DNA from: Billgrantia ethanolica
Lineage (GTDB): Bacteria > Pseudomonadota > Gammaproteobacteria > Pseudomonadales > Halomonadaceae
Direction: 5' to 3'
Length of the DNA: 64,000 nt
Assembly: GCF_021404305.1 (NCBI RefSeq)
Contig: NZ_JABFTX010000003.1
Coordinates: 310,001-374,000, forward strand
The notes under the pieces were generated by a model. The model made no database searches, was not told the DNA's origin, and saw nothing but the letters and a program-made list of their open reading frames with translations. Positions 43,082 to 51,635 of the stretch are shown piece after piece. Each line of letters begins with the position of its first letter. The first letter of the stretch is position 1. Both the position numbers and the translations under genes were made by a program.

Positions 43082-44014
43082 ATGAGCGCAGAACAAGACC
43101 TAAACGAGCGGGCCGGGACCGTACGCAGCTTCAATCGTTTCTACACGCGGCAGATTGGGGTCTTGCACGAGCACCTTCTGGAGAGCCAGTTCTCGCTGAC
43201 GGAAGTCCGCATCCTGTACGAGCTGGCGCACCGGCCGATGCTTACCAGCGCCGATATCTGCCGCGAGCTTGGTCTCAACGCCGGCTATGTGAGCCGGGTG
43301 CTGAAGGGCTTCGAAAAGCAGGGGCTCATTACCAAGACCCCCTCGCCCTCCGACAGACGGGCGGCGCAGCTACAGCTCACGGATCAGGGACTGGCGACAT
43401 TCCGGCCGCTGGACGAGGCTTCGCAACGCGAGGTCGTCGGCATGCTGAAGCAGCTCACGGAGCCGGAGCAGCATCAGTTGATCGAAGCGATGAACCGGAT
43501 CAGGCGGCTGCTCGGAGAAGCCGGCTCGAGTTATCTGCTGCGCGACCCACAGCCTGGCGACATGGGCTGGATCGTACACCGGCAGGCGGTCCTCTACGCG
43601 CAGGAGTACGGCTGGAACGAGGAGTACGAAGCGTTGATCGCGGAGATCGTTGCCAAGTACCTGCGCAATTTCGATCCGCGCTGGGAGCGGTGCTGGATCG
43701 CCGAAAAGGATGGGGTCGTCGTTGGGTCGGTGTTCGTCGTCCGGGAAGACGACGCGACCGCAAAGCTGCGGCTGCTCTACGTCGACCCCTCTGCCCGTGG
43801 GCATGGCATCGGCAGCCGCTTGGTGGATGAGTGCCTCAGGTTCGCCCGCCAGGTCGGCTACCGGAAGATGATGCTGTGGACCAACAGCGTACTGACCGAT
43901 GCGCGCCGGCTCTATGAAAAAGCAGGATTCGAACTGGTGGAGGAGGAGCCCCATCACAGCTTCGGCAAGGATCTGGTAGGCCAGGTTTGGAGTCGTGAAC
44001 TCCAGTCACAATAA
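43082..44014 (+). CDS. Fused MarR regulator / GNAT acetyltransferase
   Basis: 310-residue bifunctional protein. Residues ~10-145 are a MarR winged-helix domain (FSLTEVRILYELAHRPMLTS, ELGLNAGYVSRVLKGFEKQG, SPSDRRAAQLQLTDQG). Residues ~155-305 are a GNAT domain with the acetyl-CoA loop ARGHGIGSRLVDECL. Such fusions are known in proteobacteria but their substrates are not. Paired palindromes lie upstream; the acyl-CoA dehydrogenase gene starts 22 bp downstream. Confidence 0.92.
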   Translation: MSAEQDLNERAGTVRSFNRFYTRQIGVLHEHLLESQFSLTEVRILYELAHRPMLTSADICRELGLNAGYVSRVLKGFEKQGLITKTPSPSDRRAAQLQLTDQGLATFRPLDEASQREVVGMLKQLTEPEQHQLIEAMNRIRRLLGEAGSSYLLRDPQPGDMGWIVHRQAVLYAQEYGWNEEYEALIAEIVAKYLRNFDPRWERCWIAEKDGVVVGSVFVVREDDATAKLRLLYVDPSARGHGIGSRLVDECLRFARQVGYRKMMLWTNSVLTDARRLYEKAGFELVEEEPHHSFGKDLVGQVWSRELQSQ

Positions 44015-44036
44015 CAACGCAGAACGTGAGGTAAGT

Positions 44037-45173
44037 ATGAGCGACACCCTTGGACTCTCCCAACGTGCCATTACGACTACCGAGACGATCTTGCAGAAAT
44101 ACGGGGTGGATGGCGAGAAGGCCGGAGCCGGTTTCATAGCCGAGGTACTCGAAACTCTGGCAGCCAATGAGTTACTGACTTTCGGGTTTTCGGATCCGCT
44201 GCAGACCGGACCGCAGCCAGGTGACATGGAAAAGGCCTGTACGGTCATTCGTCTGCTCGCCGAGCGCTCAGGGACGCTGGCCACCATCTATATGGTGGCT
44301 GGCTTGCTCGGGCCGCTATGTCTTTCCTATGCCGGAACGGTTGCGCAAAAAAAGGCTTTGCTGCCGCGTGTTGCCGCAGGCGAGTTGCAGCTCGCTTTTG
44401 CTCTGACCGAGCCGGGAGCAGGGTCGGATGCGGCCGGCATCACGACTCAGGCCACACGATGGGACGATCACTATGTGGTGCGTGGAGAGAAAACCTATGT
44501 CACCGGGGCGGCGACCGCCGACCTGATACTGACGGTTGCCCGAACCACCGAGGGTGGCGCCAAATCCTACGGTATCCTGCTTGTGCCTGGGGGTGCGGAT
44601 GGTCTGAGCGTAGAGCCGTTGAGCAAGCTTTCGGGTAATGCCTATCCCTCGTGTCGGGTCATGTTTGAGGAAGTCCTCGTGTCGGAAAGCGGAGTGCTCG
44701 GCGGGGAGGCGGGGGTAAACTCGGCATGGCCTCAGCTACGCAAGACGGGAACTCTCGAGCGCTTGATCGTCGCTGCCATGGCATGCGGGTTTGCCGATGC
44801 GGCGACGAATCGTGCCCTGCAGTTCGTTCAGGAGCGCCATCAGTTCGGCCAACCGTTGCGCGATTTTCAGGCCATTCAACATACCGTCGTCGAGATGAGC
44901 ACTCTCGCCACTGGTATGCGTCTCTTTCTTGAGGATGCCATTCGTCAGCACGCAGAGGGCCATGACGCAACGCAGGCCATCTCCATGGCCAAGTATTTCT
45001 GCTCCGATCAGCTGCAAAAGGTCGTCGCGATGGCGGCACGGGTCATGGGCGGGCGCGCCTATTTCGACTTCGAGTCCGTATCGCGACTTTATCGCGAAGC
45101 CCCGTTTTGCCTCTATGCGGGCGGTACCATCGAGGTTCAGAAAATGCTCATAGCCCGGTCCCTGGGCATCTAG
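44037..45173 (+). CDS. Acyl-CoA dehydrogenase family protein
   Basis: 378-residue FAD enzyme. The FAD/substrate motif FALTEPGAGSDAAG and the C-terminal RQHAEGHDATQAISMAKYFC helix are typical. Near the end LYAGGTIEVQKMLIAR replaces the usual YEGT catalytic-base region with Tyr-Ala-Gly-Gly-Thr, so the base may lie elsewhere. GTGAGG precedes the ATG at 44037. It follows the MarR-GNAT gene by 22 bp and converges with the RND pump gene, overlapping it by 4 bp. Substrate unknown. Confidence 0.9.
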   Translation: MSDTLGLSQRAITTTETILQKYGVDGEKAGAGFIAEVLETLAANELLTFGFSDPLQTGPQPGDMEKACTVIRLLAERSGTLATIYMVAGLLGPLCLSYAGTVAQKKALLPRVAAGELQLAFALTEPGAGSDAAGITTQATRWDDHYVVRGEKTYVTGAATADLILTVARTTEGGAKSYGILLVPGGADGLSVEPLSKLSGNAYPSCRVMFEEVLVSESGVLGGEAGVNSAWPQLRKTGTLERLIVAAMACGFADAATNRALQFVQERHQFGQPLRDFQAIQHTVVEMSTLATGMRLFLEDAIRQHAEGHDATQAISMAKYFCSDQLQKVVAMAARVMGGRAYFDFESVSRLYREAPFCLYAGGTIEVQKMLIARSLGI

Positions 45174-48100
45174 CTTGGCTGCCCGGCGTGGGAATGCTTT
45201 GGCCCGGCACGGACGCGCTTCGGCGATGGCCGAATTCCGAACAGCAGGGCGTAGAGCACCGGTACCGCGACCAGGGTGAGCAGCGTGGCGAAGGCGAGCC
45301 CGCCCATGATCGTCGCCGCCATGCTGGCGAAGAAGGCGTCGCCGAGCAGGGGCAGCATGCCGAGGATGGTGGTGCCGGCAGCCAGTACCACCGGCCGCAG
45401 ACGGCTGACGCTGGCTTCCACCACGGCTGGGCAGCCGGGCTTGCCCTCGCGGATCTGGGCGTCGATCTCGTCGAGCAGCACGATACCGTTCTTCATCAGC
45501 ATGCCGGAGAGGCTGAGCAGCCCGAGCAGCGCCGTGAAGGTGAACGGCATGCCGCTGGCCAGCAGCCCGATCACCACGCCGCAGATCGACATGGGTACCA
45601 CCAGCCACAGGATCAGCGGCTGGCGCCACTTGCCGAACAGCAGCACGCTGATCACCAGCATGGCGAGAAAACCCAACGGCAACTGGGCACGCAGCGAGGC
45701 CCGCGAGCGGCCGGAGGCCTCGTACTCGCCGCCCCACTCCAGGCGGTAACCGAGGGGCAGGGGAATCGCTTCGATGGGCGCGCGAATGCGTGAAAGGCCC
45801 TCGCTGGCGGTAACGCCACTCACCGTACTGGCCTGAACTGTCAGGGTGCGCATGCGGTCGCGGCGGCGGATGACACTCTCTTCACTGATGGTGTCGAAAC
45901 GCTCGATGATCTGCCGCAGCGGGATAGGTACGTTGCCATTGGCGCTTTCCAACTGCCTCTCGTGCAGGCGCGTCACGTCCAGGCGCTCGTGCTCGGGTGG
46001 GCGCAGCACGATGGGAAGCAGGCGATCGTTTTCGCGATAGAGGGCTGCCTGAATACCGGTGGTGGCGAACTGTAGCGCGCGCATGGCCGCGTCGCGCTGA
46101 ACTCCCGCCATGCGAGCGCGCTCCTCGTCGAATACCGGCTCGAGCACCAGTTCGCGCTGGCGCCAGTCGTCGACGATGTCCGTCACCAAGGGATCGCGCT
46201 CCATGATTGCCTTGGCCTGGTCGCCCAGGTAGCGCAGCATGACCGGATCGGGCCCTGAGAAGCGTGCTTCGATACTGACGACGTTAGGCCCGAACATGAG
46301 GCGCTCGATCCTGGCCTGAGCATCGGGGTGATGCACGTCGAGCCGCTGCCGCAGCCGTGCTGCCAGCGGATCTATCTGGTCGCGCTCGGCCGTGCGGATC
46401 ATGAACAGACCGTAGCTGGAGCTGGGCCGTTCCGGTGTATAGGTGAGCACGAAGCGACTGGCGCCGCGCCCCACGAACTGCGTTACCGATAGCACTTCCG
46501 GCTGGGCGCGAAGAAAATCGTCGAGACCCTGCATGTGACGGTCCGTCGCGCGAATGTCGGTGCCTTGGGGCAGTTGGTAGTGCAGGAAGAAGATGGGCGT
46601 ATTCGAGGCGGGGAAGAAGGCCTGCTTGACGAAACCGAAGGCGAAGATGCAGCCGGCGGTGAACAGAATCAGGCTCAGCAGCGTAAGCAGGCGCCAGCGC
46701 AGCACGCCCTCTAGCAGCCGGCGATAGCCTCTGTAGAGCCTGCCCGTGTAAGGCATCTTGGCATCGTGCACCGTTTTCAGCAGATAGTGCCCCAGCAGGG
46801 GCGTGACGGTGATGGCCAGTACCCAGCTCAGCAGCAGCGACACGGCGATCACCGCGAACAGGGAGAAGAGCAGGTCGCCGGTGGTGTCGGGCGAGAGGCC
46901 GATGCCGGCAAACGCCATGATGCCGATGACCGTGGCGCCGAGCAGTGGTACCTGCGTGCGTTTGGCGGCGGTGCTGGCGGCGTCGCGGGCATTGGCTCCT
47001 CGCTGCATGCCGATCAACATGCCTTCGGTCACCACGATGGCGTTGTCGACCAGCATGCCCATGGCGATGATCAGCGCGCCCAGAGAGATGCGCTCCATCT
47101 CGAGGCCGAGCACGCGCATGAACAGCAACGTACCGAGTACCGTCAGCAGCAGAGTGGCACCCACTACCAGGCCGGCCCGCCAGCCCATGAACAGGCACAG
47201 CACGCCGATGACGATCGCCACGGCCAGCGCCAGGTTGACGAGAAAGCTGCCGATGGCATCGTCGACCACCCGGTGCTGCTCGTAGATCGGATGGAGCTCG
47301 ACGCCTAGCGGTATTCGTTCCTGTAGCTCGTGCAGCCGGGCATCCACCGCCTGGCCCACCTCGACGATGTTGACGTCGGCCACCCCGGCCACGGCAAGCG
47401 TGAAGGCGGGCATCCCATTGAAGCGAATCAGATGATCGGGCAGCTCCGTTGCGCTGCGCCGGATCGTGGCGATATCGCCCAGGCTGATCTGCTCAGTCGT
47501 GCCGGGGCGACCGATGCGCAGCTCCTCCAGGTGAGCGGGGCTCGCTAACTGTTGGGAGAAGGCGATGCGCAGGCGGCGCTCATCCAGGGTGATGGCACCG
47601 CTCTCGGCGATGGCGCTGGCGGCACGCAGGGTTTCGATCATCTGCTCCAGCGGTACGCTGAGGCTGGCCAGGCGCTCGCTGTCGAGATCCACGTACAAGG
47701 CCTCGCTGCGCTCGCCGGCGGTGGTGACCTTGGCCACGCCGTTCACCGTCAGCAGCTCCCGACGCAGGAACCTCGACAGATCGCGAATTTCCGCATCGCT
47801 CAGTTCCGGCGCCGTGATTGCGTAGTAGATACCGTAGACGTCGCCGAAGTCGTCGTTGACCAGGGAAGGGCCGGCGCCCGGGGGCAGGCTGGCCTGGGCA
47901 TCGCCGATCTTGCGGCGCAGTTCGTCCCAGAGCTGCGGCATGTTGCGGCTGGGATAGGCGCGCTTGATCTCGACCTCGACCTCGGAGATGCCAGGGCGTG
48001 AGCGCGAGCGAACGTAGTCGACGGCCGGCAGCTGCTGGATGGCCGATTCCAGCCTCTCGGTCACCTCCTGTTCGACCTGCTCGGCATTCGCTCCGGGGTA

Positions 48101-48250
48101 GGGTGTGGTGATGATGGCGGTCTTGAGGGTGAACGAGGGATCTTCCAGCCGGCCCAGGGTCAGCATTGCCCACAGGCCGCCCAACAGGCAGGCCAGAATG
48201 ATCAGCCAGGTCTGGACGGGGCGGTCGATGGCGGTGCGGGCGATGTCCAT
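45170..48250 (-). CDS. RND multidrug efflux permease (TriC/VexK-like)
   Basis: 1026-residue inner-membrane RND permease with two periplasmic loops. TM4 reads ALIIAMGMLVDNAIVVTEG, with Asp-Asn in place of the Asp-Asp pair of AcrB, as in many TriC-like pumps; the TM10 lysine is present in MLMKNGIVLLDEI. N-terminus MDIARTAIDRPVQTWLI is intact. It follows the adaptor gene by 9 bp on the - strand and is likely controlled by the divergent TetR. No outer-membrane channel gene is linked, so it probably borrows one. Confidence 0.92.
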   Translation of the reverse strand: MDIARTAIDRPVQTWLIILACLLGGLWAMLTLGRLEDPSFTLKTAIITTPYPGANAEQVEQEVTERLESAIQQLPAVDYVRSRSRPGISEVEVEIKRAYPSRNMPQLWDELRRKIGDAQASLPPGAGPSLVNDDFGDVYGIYYAITAPELSDAEIRDLSRFLRRELLTVNGVAKVTTAGERSEALYVDLDSERLASLSVPLEQMIETLRAASAIAESGAITLDERRLRIAFSQQLASPAHLEELRIGRPGTTEQISLGDIATIRRSATELPDHLIRFNGMPAFTLAVAGVADVNIVEVGQAVDARLHELQERIPLGVELHPIYEQHRVVDDAIGSFLVNLALAVAIVIGVLCLFMGWRAGLVVGATLLLTVLGTLLFMRVLGLEMERISLGALIIAMGMLVDNAIVVTEGMLIGMQRGANARDAASTAAKRTQVPLLGATVIGIMAFAGIGLSPDTTGDLLFSLFAVIAVSLLLSWVLAITVTPLLGHYLLKTVHDAKMPYTGRLYRGYRRLLEGVLRWRLLTLLSLILFTAGCIFAFGFVKQAFFPASNTPIFFLHYQLPQGTDIRATDRHMQGLDDFLRAQPEVLSVTQFVGRGASRFVLTYTPERPSSSYGLFMIRTAERDQIDPLAARLRQRLDVHHPDAQARIERLMFGPNVVSIEARFSGPDPVMLRYLGDQAKAIMERDPLVTDIVDDWRQRELVLEPVFDEERARMAGVQRDAAMRALQFATTGIQAALYRENDRLLPIVLRPPEHERLDVTRLHERQLESANGNVPIPLRQIIERFDTISEESVIRRRDRMRTLTVQASTVSGVTASEGLSRIRAPIEAIPLPLGYRLEWGGEYEASGRSRASLRAQLPLGFLAMLVISVLLFGKWRQPLILWLVVPMSICGVVIGLLASGMPFTFTALLGLLSLSGMLMKNGIVLLDEIDAQIREGKPGCPAVVEASVSRLRPVVLAAGTTILGMLPLLGDAFFASMAATIMGGLAFATLLTLVAVPVLYALLFGIRPSPKRVRAGPKHSHAGQPS

Positions 48251-48259
48251 GAACGTGTC

Positions 48260-49351
48260 CTAGTCGAGGCGCGTTTGGGGCTTGACCCGCATGCCGTCGC
48301 GCAGCAGGTGGGTGCCGGAAGTGACGATCGGCTCGCCTTCCGCCAGGCCGTCGAGCACCGTCACACGGTCAGACAGTGCAGCACCGAGGGTGACGGGGCG
48401 CGACGTTACCGTTTGCGACTCGGGATCGAACCTCCAGATGCGCATCTCGCCGTCGTTGCCGGGGTCCAGCGCTGAAATTGGCACCGTGACACCGGATGGC
48501 TCTGAGTCGAGCCGAGTGATGACGAGGTTCGCGGTCATGCCGGGCAACAGCTCGATCGCGTCTGGACGAGGCAGGGATACGCTGACCGGATAGCTTTGTC
48601 CTACCGGGTCGGCTTGGGGGCGGTGCTCCCGATAGCGGACCGGTAAGCGCCGTTCGGGAGCGGCCTCGAAGATAGCCTCCATTCGGTACGTCTCGGGATG
48701 CTCGAGGATGGCGCTGAGCCGCTCGGGCACATGAAAGCGCAGGCGAAGCTCGCTCATGTCCTGCACCCGCAATATCGGCGTGTTTGCGGCTACGGTGGCG
48801 AAGGGTTCGGCCAGCCTGCGGGTCACCAGAGCGTCGAAGGGGGCTTCGAGACGGGCATAGTCGAGCTGCCGGCGAGCCTGCTCGAGCGCCACGGTTTGGG
48901 TATGAAATTCGGCCTCTGCCTGCTCGAAGCTCGCCGTCGAGGCGGCGTTCTGGGTATGCAGTCGGCGCAGGCGCTCGTACTCCCGCCGGGCCTGCTCATG
49001 CCGCGTCTCCACCTGGCGCAGCGCCAGTTCGAAGTCGGTGGTATCAAGCATCGCCAAGGTTTCGCCGCGTGGTACGAAGGCACCTTCGCGTGGGCCCTGC
49101 TCGAGGAGTTGGCCGCCGACCTGGAAGGCCAGATCGACAGTGCTGGCGGCTTCAACACGGGCAACGAAGCGGTGGCTCGGCGCGGGGAGCGACATGGCGT
49201 TTTCCACCCGCACCGGGCGTATCACCTCCTCGCCATCGGTGCTGGCGCCTCCCTCGGTGCAGGCGGTAAGGCCCAGCGCGAGCGACAGGAAGAGCAGCAT
49301 CCGTGGCCATCTGGGCAGTGGGCGTGCGAATGGAAACGCCATTGGGAGCAT
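48260..49351 (-). CDS. RND periplasmic adaptor lipoprotein
   Basis: 363-residue membrane-fusion protein linking the pump to an outer-membrane channel. A lipoprotein signal ends in LGLTAC. The lipoyl halves are VDLAFQVGGQLLEQGPREGA and LDYARLEAPFDALVTRRLAE, with the coiled-coil hairpin between them. Start is uncertain: ATG at 49351, 49342 or 49300 are all in frame, and none has a good ribosome site; the first ATG directly abuts an operator. Operon with the RND permease. Confidence 0.9.
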   Translation of the reverse strand: MLPMAFPFARPLPRWPRMLLFLSLALGLTACTEGGASTDGEEVIRPVRVENAMSLPAPSHRFVARVEAASTVDLAFQVGGQLLEQGPREGAFVPRGETLAMLDTTDFELALRQVETRHEQARREYERLRRLHTQNAASTASFEQAEAEFHTQTVALEQARRQLDYARLEAPFDALVTRRLAEPFATVAANTPILRVQDMSELRLRFHVPERLSAILEHPETYRMEAIFEAAPERRLPVRYREHRPQADPVGQSYPVSVSLPRPDAIELLPGMTANLVITRLDSEPSGVTVPISALDPGNDGEMRIWRFDPESQTVTSRPVTLGAALSDRVTVLDGLAEGEPIVTSGTHLLRDGMRVKPQTRLD

Positions 49352-49352
49352 T

Positions 49353-49405
49353 TTGTTAACGCCGTTAATAGGTTTGGCTTGAATGTATTGTTAACGATGT
49401 TAATA
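49353..49405. promoter_or_regulatory. Two TetR operators between adaptor and tetR genes
   Basis: TTAAC-gcc-GTTAA at 49356-49368 and TTAAC-gat-GTTAA at 49391-49403, each inside an 18-bp direct repeat (TTGTTAACGnnGTTAATA). Centres are 35 bp apart. They lie in the divergent promoter region of the RND operon and the tetR gene. Confidence 0.85.
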
Positions 49406-49440
49406 TGTCAAGCGACAAGTGACACGAAGCGAGAATTCGC

Positions 49441-50148
49441 GTGACGGAAAACGACAGTGCGCCGAAGCGTAGGCGGCGGAAGAAGGAGAAGCTGAGCGTG
49501 CGGCAGATCGCCGAGGCGGCGCTGTTACTGGTGAACCGGGATGGCCTGGATGGATTGACGATGCGAGCCTTGGCCGATGCCATGGACGTGCAGGCGCCGG
49601 TGATCTACCGCCACGTGGCCGACAAGCGGCAATTGCTCGATGAAATGGCCGATGCCATCGTGGCTGCCGTTCCGCTGGGCGGGCTCGATGACGAGGATGC
49701 CTATGTCAATCTGGCCGAGTTCGTCCGGCGCCTACGGCGTACCTTGCTGAGGTATCGTGACGGTGCGCGTATCGTGGGTGGCAGCTACTCCGCCAAGCAC
49801 AGCACCTTGCGCGGCGCCGAAACGCTGATGGAGCTGCTGGTGAAAGCCGGGCTCGACCGCGACCGGGCGCTCTGGGCGATGACCACGCTGCTCTCTTTCA
49901 TTCTCGGCGAAACGCTAGAGCAGCAGGGGCTGCCCGACGAACCCGGCGAGGCCACGGCGACCATTACCGCTTCCCTCGGCGAGGTGCTGGCAAGTCCTGA
50001 CTTCCGCCATCTCGATACGGAACTGATGGCGCGACGCTTCTTCGATTTCGACGGTCGCTTCGAATTCGGCCTATCCCTGGTGTTGGCAGGAGTGCGTGAG
50101 CAGGCTGCCGGCACGTCGCGCCACAGGTGCACGACTTCAAGGCCGTGA
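49441..50148 (+). CDS. TetR/AcrR-family repressor of the RND pump
   Basis: 235-residue repressor with GTG start and a basic N-terminus (KRRRRKKEK). The HTH reads VRQIAEAALLLVNRDGLDG and DVQAPVIYRHVADKRQLLDE, and the C-terminal domain is of the TetR_C type. Two TTAAC-n3-GTTAA operators lie upstream. The last ~12 residues (GTSRHRCTTSRP) run into a remnant of an araC gene, so its original C-terminus is probably altered. It likely represses itself and the adaptor-permease operon. Confidence 0.9.
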   Translation: MTENDSAPKRRRRKKEKLSVRQIAEAALLLVNRDGLDGLTMRALADAMDVQAPVIYRHVADKRQLLDEMADAIVAAVPLGGLDDEDAYVNLAEFVRRLRRTLLRYRDGARIVGGSYSAKHSTLRGAETLMELLVKAGLDRDRALWAMTTLLSFILGETLEQQGLPDEPGEATATITASLGEVLASPDFRHLDTELMARRFFDFDGRFEFGLSLVLAGVREQAAGTSRHRCTTSRP

Positions 50149-50210
50149 CCGGTCTGACGCCGGGCGGCTACCATCACTACGTCCAGCGTCGATACGCAGC
50201 CAGGGGATGA
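50127..50210 (+). pseudogene. 3' remnant of an AraC-family regulator gene
   Basis: Frame from 50127 reads VHDFKAVTGLTPGGYHHYVQ, then RRYAARG and a stop. This is the C-terminal tail of an AraC-type HTH, matching HDFKAVTGLTPGGYRDHVRR of the gene at 39735. No upstream HTH survives. It overlaps the tetR C-terminus in another frame. Likely the scar of a deletion that removed most of an araC gene. Confidence 0.75.
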
Positions 50211-50214
50211 GCTC

Positions 50215-51114
50215 ATGACGAAAGAGGTTGGCCAGCCTTCCGGGCCGCGCCCTGGGTTCCGCTCTTCCGGGGGCGGTACCCATGAGGTGCCTGGAGCGGC
50301 GCTCTCCTATGTCGAAAAGGGTCGCGGCCTGCCACTGTTGATCCTGGGTTCGGCCGTCTACTATCCGCGCACCTTCCCGGCGAGCTTGCACGGATCGTGT
50401 CGTCTGATCTTCGTGGATCTTCGCCATTTCGCCGGCAAGCTCGACACGGGGCGGGTGGCCATTACCCTGGAGACGTACTGCGAGGATATCGAGGCCATGC
50501 GCAGCCGGCTGGGTCTCGAACGATTCGTGCTGGTGGGGCACTCCCATCACGGCAACGTCGCCCTGGCATATGCCAAGCGATATCCCCACAGGGTGTCCCA
50601 TCTGGTGCTCATCGGCACACCACCGTGTGACGTTCGGGGCACACTGGAAGCCGGACATCGCTATTGGCTTACTCATGCCTCGAGCGCACGCAAGGCGGTG
50701 CTGGCGTGCAACCAAGCACGGCTTGACGAGGCGGCATTGGCCGAACTTCCACCGGGTGAAATGTTCGTTGCGCGCTATGTGGCCGATGGCCCGCGCATCT
50801 GGTACGACCCGCATTACGATGCCGCCCCTCTCTGGCAAGGGGTGCCGATCGACACCGAGGCTTTCACGGCATTTCGCGACTTCTTCGTCGACTACGAGTT
50901 CAACTGGCGTCTGGAGGATCTCTCCGCGCCGGTGCTGGTAGTGATGGGGCGCCATGATTACGTCGTGCCCCCTACGCTCTGGGAGTCCCGCCTGCCTGAC
51001 CTGCCACCCGTTACCTATCGGCTGTTCGAGCAAAGTGGCCACACGCCCCAGTTGGAAGAACCGGAAGCGTTCGCCAGGCTGCTGTTGGAGTGGCTTGGGC
51101 GGGATGAACCATAG
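50215..51114 (+). CDS. Alpha/beta hydrolase
   Basis: 299-residue alpha/beta-fold hydrolase. The catalytic triad is Ser110 in LVGHSHHGNVAL, Asp248 in VVMGRHDYVVP and His276 in EQSGHTPQLEEP. The pattern resembles proline iminopeptidase-like or epoxide-hydrolase-like enzymes. GGGATGAG lies before the ATG, in the araC remnant. It stands between the tetR/araC scar and the PadR cassette; no operator of the PadR type precedes it. Substrate unknown. Confidence 0.9.
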   Translation: MTKEVGQPSGPRPGFRSSGGGTHEVPGAALSYVEKGRGLPLLILGSAVYYPRTFPASLHGSCRLIFVDLRHFAGKLDTGRVAITLETYCEDIEAMRSRLGLERFVLVGHSHHGNVALAYAKRYPHRVSHLVLIGTPPCDVRGTLEAGHRYWLTHASSARKAVLACNQARLDEAALAELPPGEMFVARYVADGPRIWYDPHYDAAPLWQGVPIDTEAFTAFRDFFVDYEFNWRLEDLSAPVLVVMGRHDYVVPPTLWESRLPDLPPVTYRLFEQSGHTPQLEEPEAFARLLLEWLGRDEP

Positions 51115-51137
51115 AAGGGCGCTTCACCATCTTGACG

Positions 51138-51152
51138 CCTCGATCATCGAGG
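51138..51152. promoter_or_regulatory. PadR operator, copy 1 (padR promoter)
   Basis: 15-bp palindrome CCTCGAT-c-ATCGAGG, 14 bp before the padR ATG. The 3' half supplies part of a possible GAGG ribosome site. Confidence 0.8.
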
Positions 51153-51166
51153 TATAGGTTTCTCCC

Positions 51167-51586
51167 ATGACCAAAGCGAAATCCGAAGCGGCCGCCGGCC
51201 GTCGGATCCCCGACTACAGCGATCCTTCGTACTGGCGCGGCACGATCAAGATGTCGCTGTCGAAGTTCTTCGTGCTCAGCGTACTGCACCGACATCCGAT
51301 GCACGGCTACGAGGTGGTGCAGGCGGTGGAGAAGAGCACCAATGGCTGCTGCAGTCCCTCGGAGGGCACGGTCTATCCGGTACTCAACGAGTTCGAGGCG
51401 GGGGGCTACCTCTCGTCCACGAACGAGGTGGTGCAGGGGCGCTCGCGCAAGGTGTATGCGCTGACGGAGAAGGGACGGGAGGCCTTTCAGGTGGCGGTGG
51501 ATGCCTGGCTGGAGGCCACGGACTGCATCGTTGAGAGCCGTCGCATGGCCGCGGGGGCAGTGAAACGGGAGGAGCGGGAAGGATGA
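51167..51586 (+). CDS. PadR-family repressor with vicinal cysteine pair
   Basis: 139-residue PadR-type winged-helix regulator. HTH: LSKFFVLSVLHRHPMHGYEV, then EGTVYPVLNEFEAGGYLSST. Between them Cys61-Cys62 occur in KSTNGCCSPSEGTVYP, and Cys120 lies near the C-terminus. Two matching palindromes sit upstream of padR and upstream of the downstream MFS gene, so it likely represses both. With arsH in the same cluster, the Cys pair is a candidate trivalent-arsenical sensor (inference). Confidence 0.9.
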   Translation: MTKAKSEAAAGRRIPDYSDPSYWRGTIKMSLSKFFVLSVLHRHPMHGYEVVQAVEKSTNGCCSPSEGTVYPVLNEFEAGGYLSSTNEVVQGRSRKVYALTEKGREAFQVAVDAWLEATDCIVESRRMAAGAVKREEREG

Positions 51587-51612
51587 GCGCGGCGCGTTTT
51601 TTCAGGTCCAGA

Positions 51613-51631
51613 TACCTCGATGATCGAGGTA
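51613..51631. promoter_or_regulatory. PadR operator, copy 2, over the MFS ribosome site
   Basis: Perfect 19-bp palindrome TACCTCGAT-G-ATCGAGGTA. Its right half contains GAGGT at 51626-51630, 5 bp before the MFS ATG, so bound PadR would also cover the ribosome site region. Confidence 0.85.
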
Positions 51632-51635
51632 GTCA

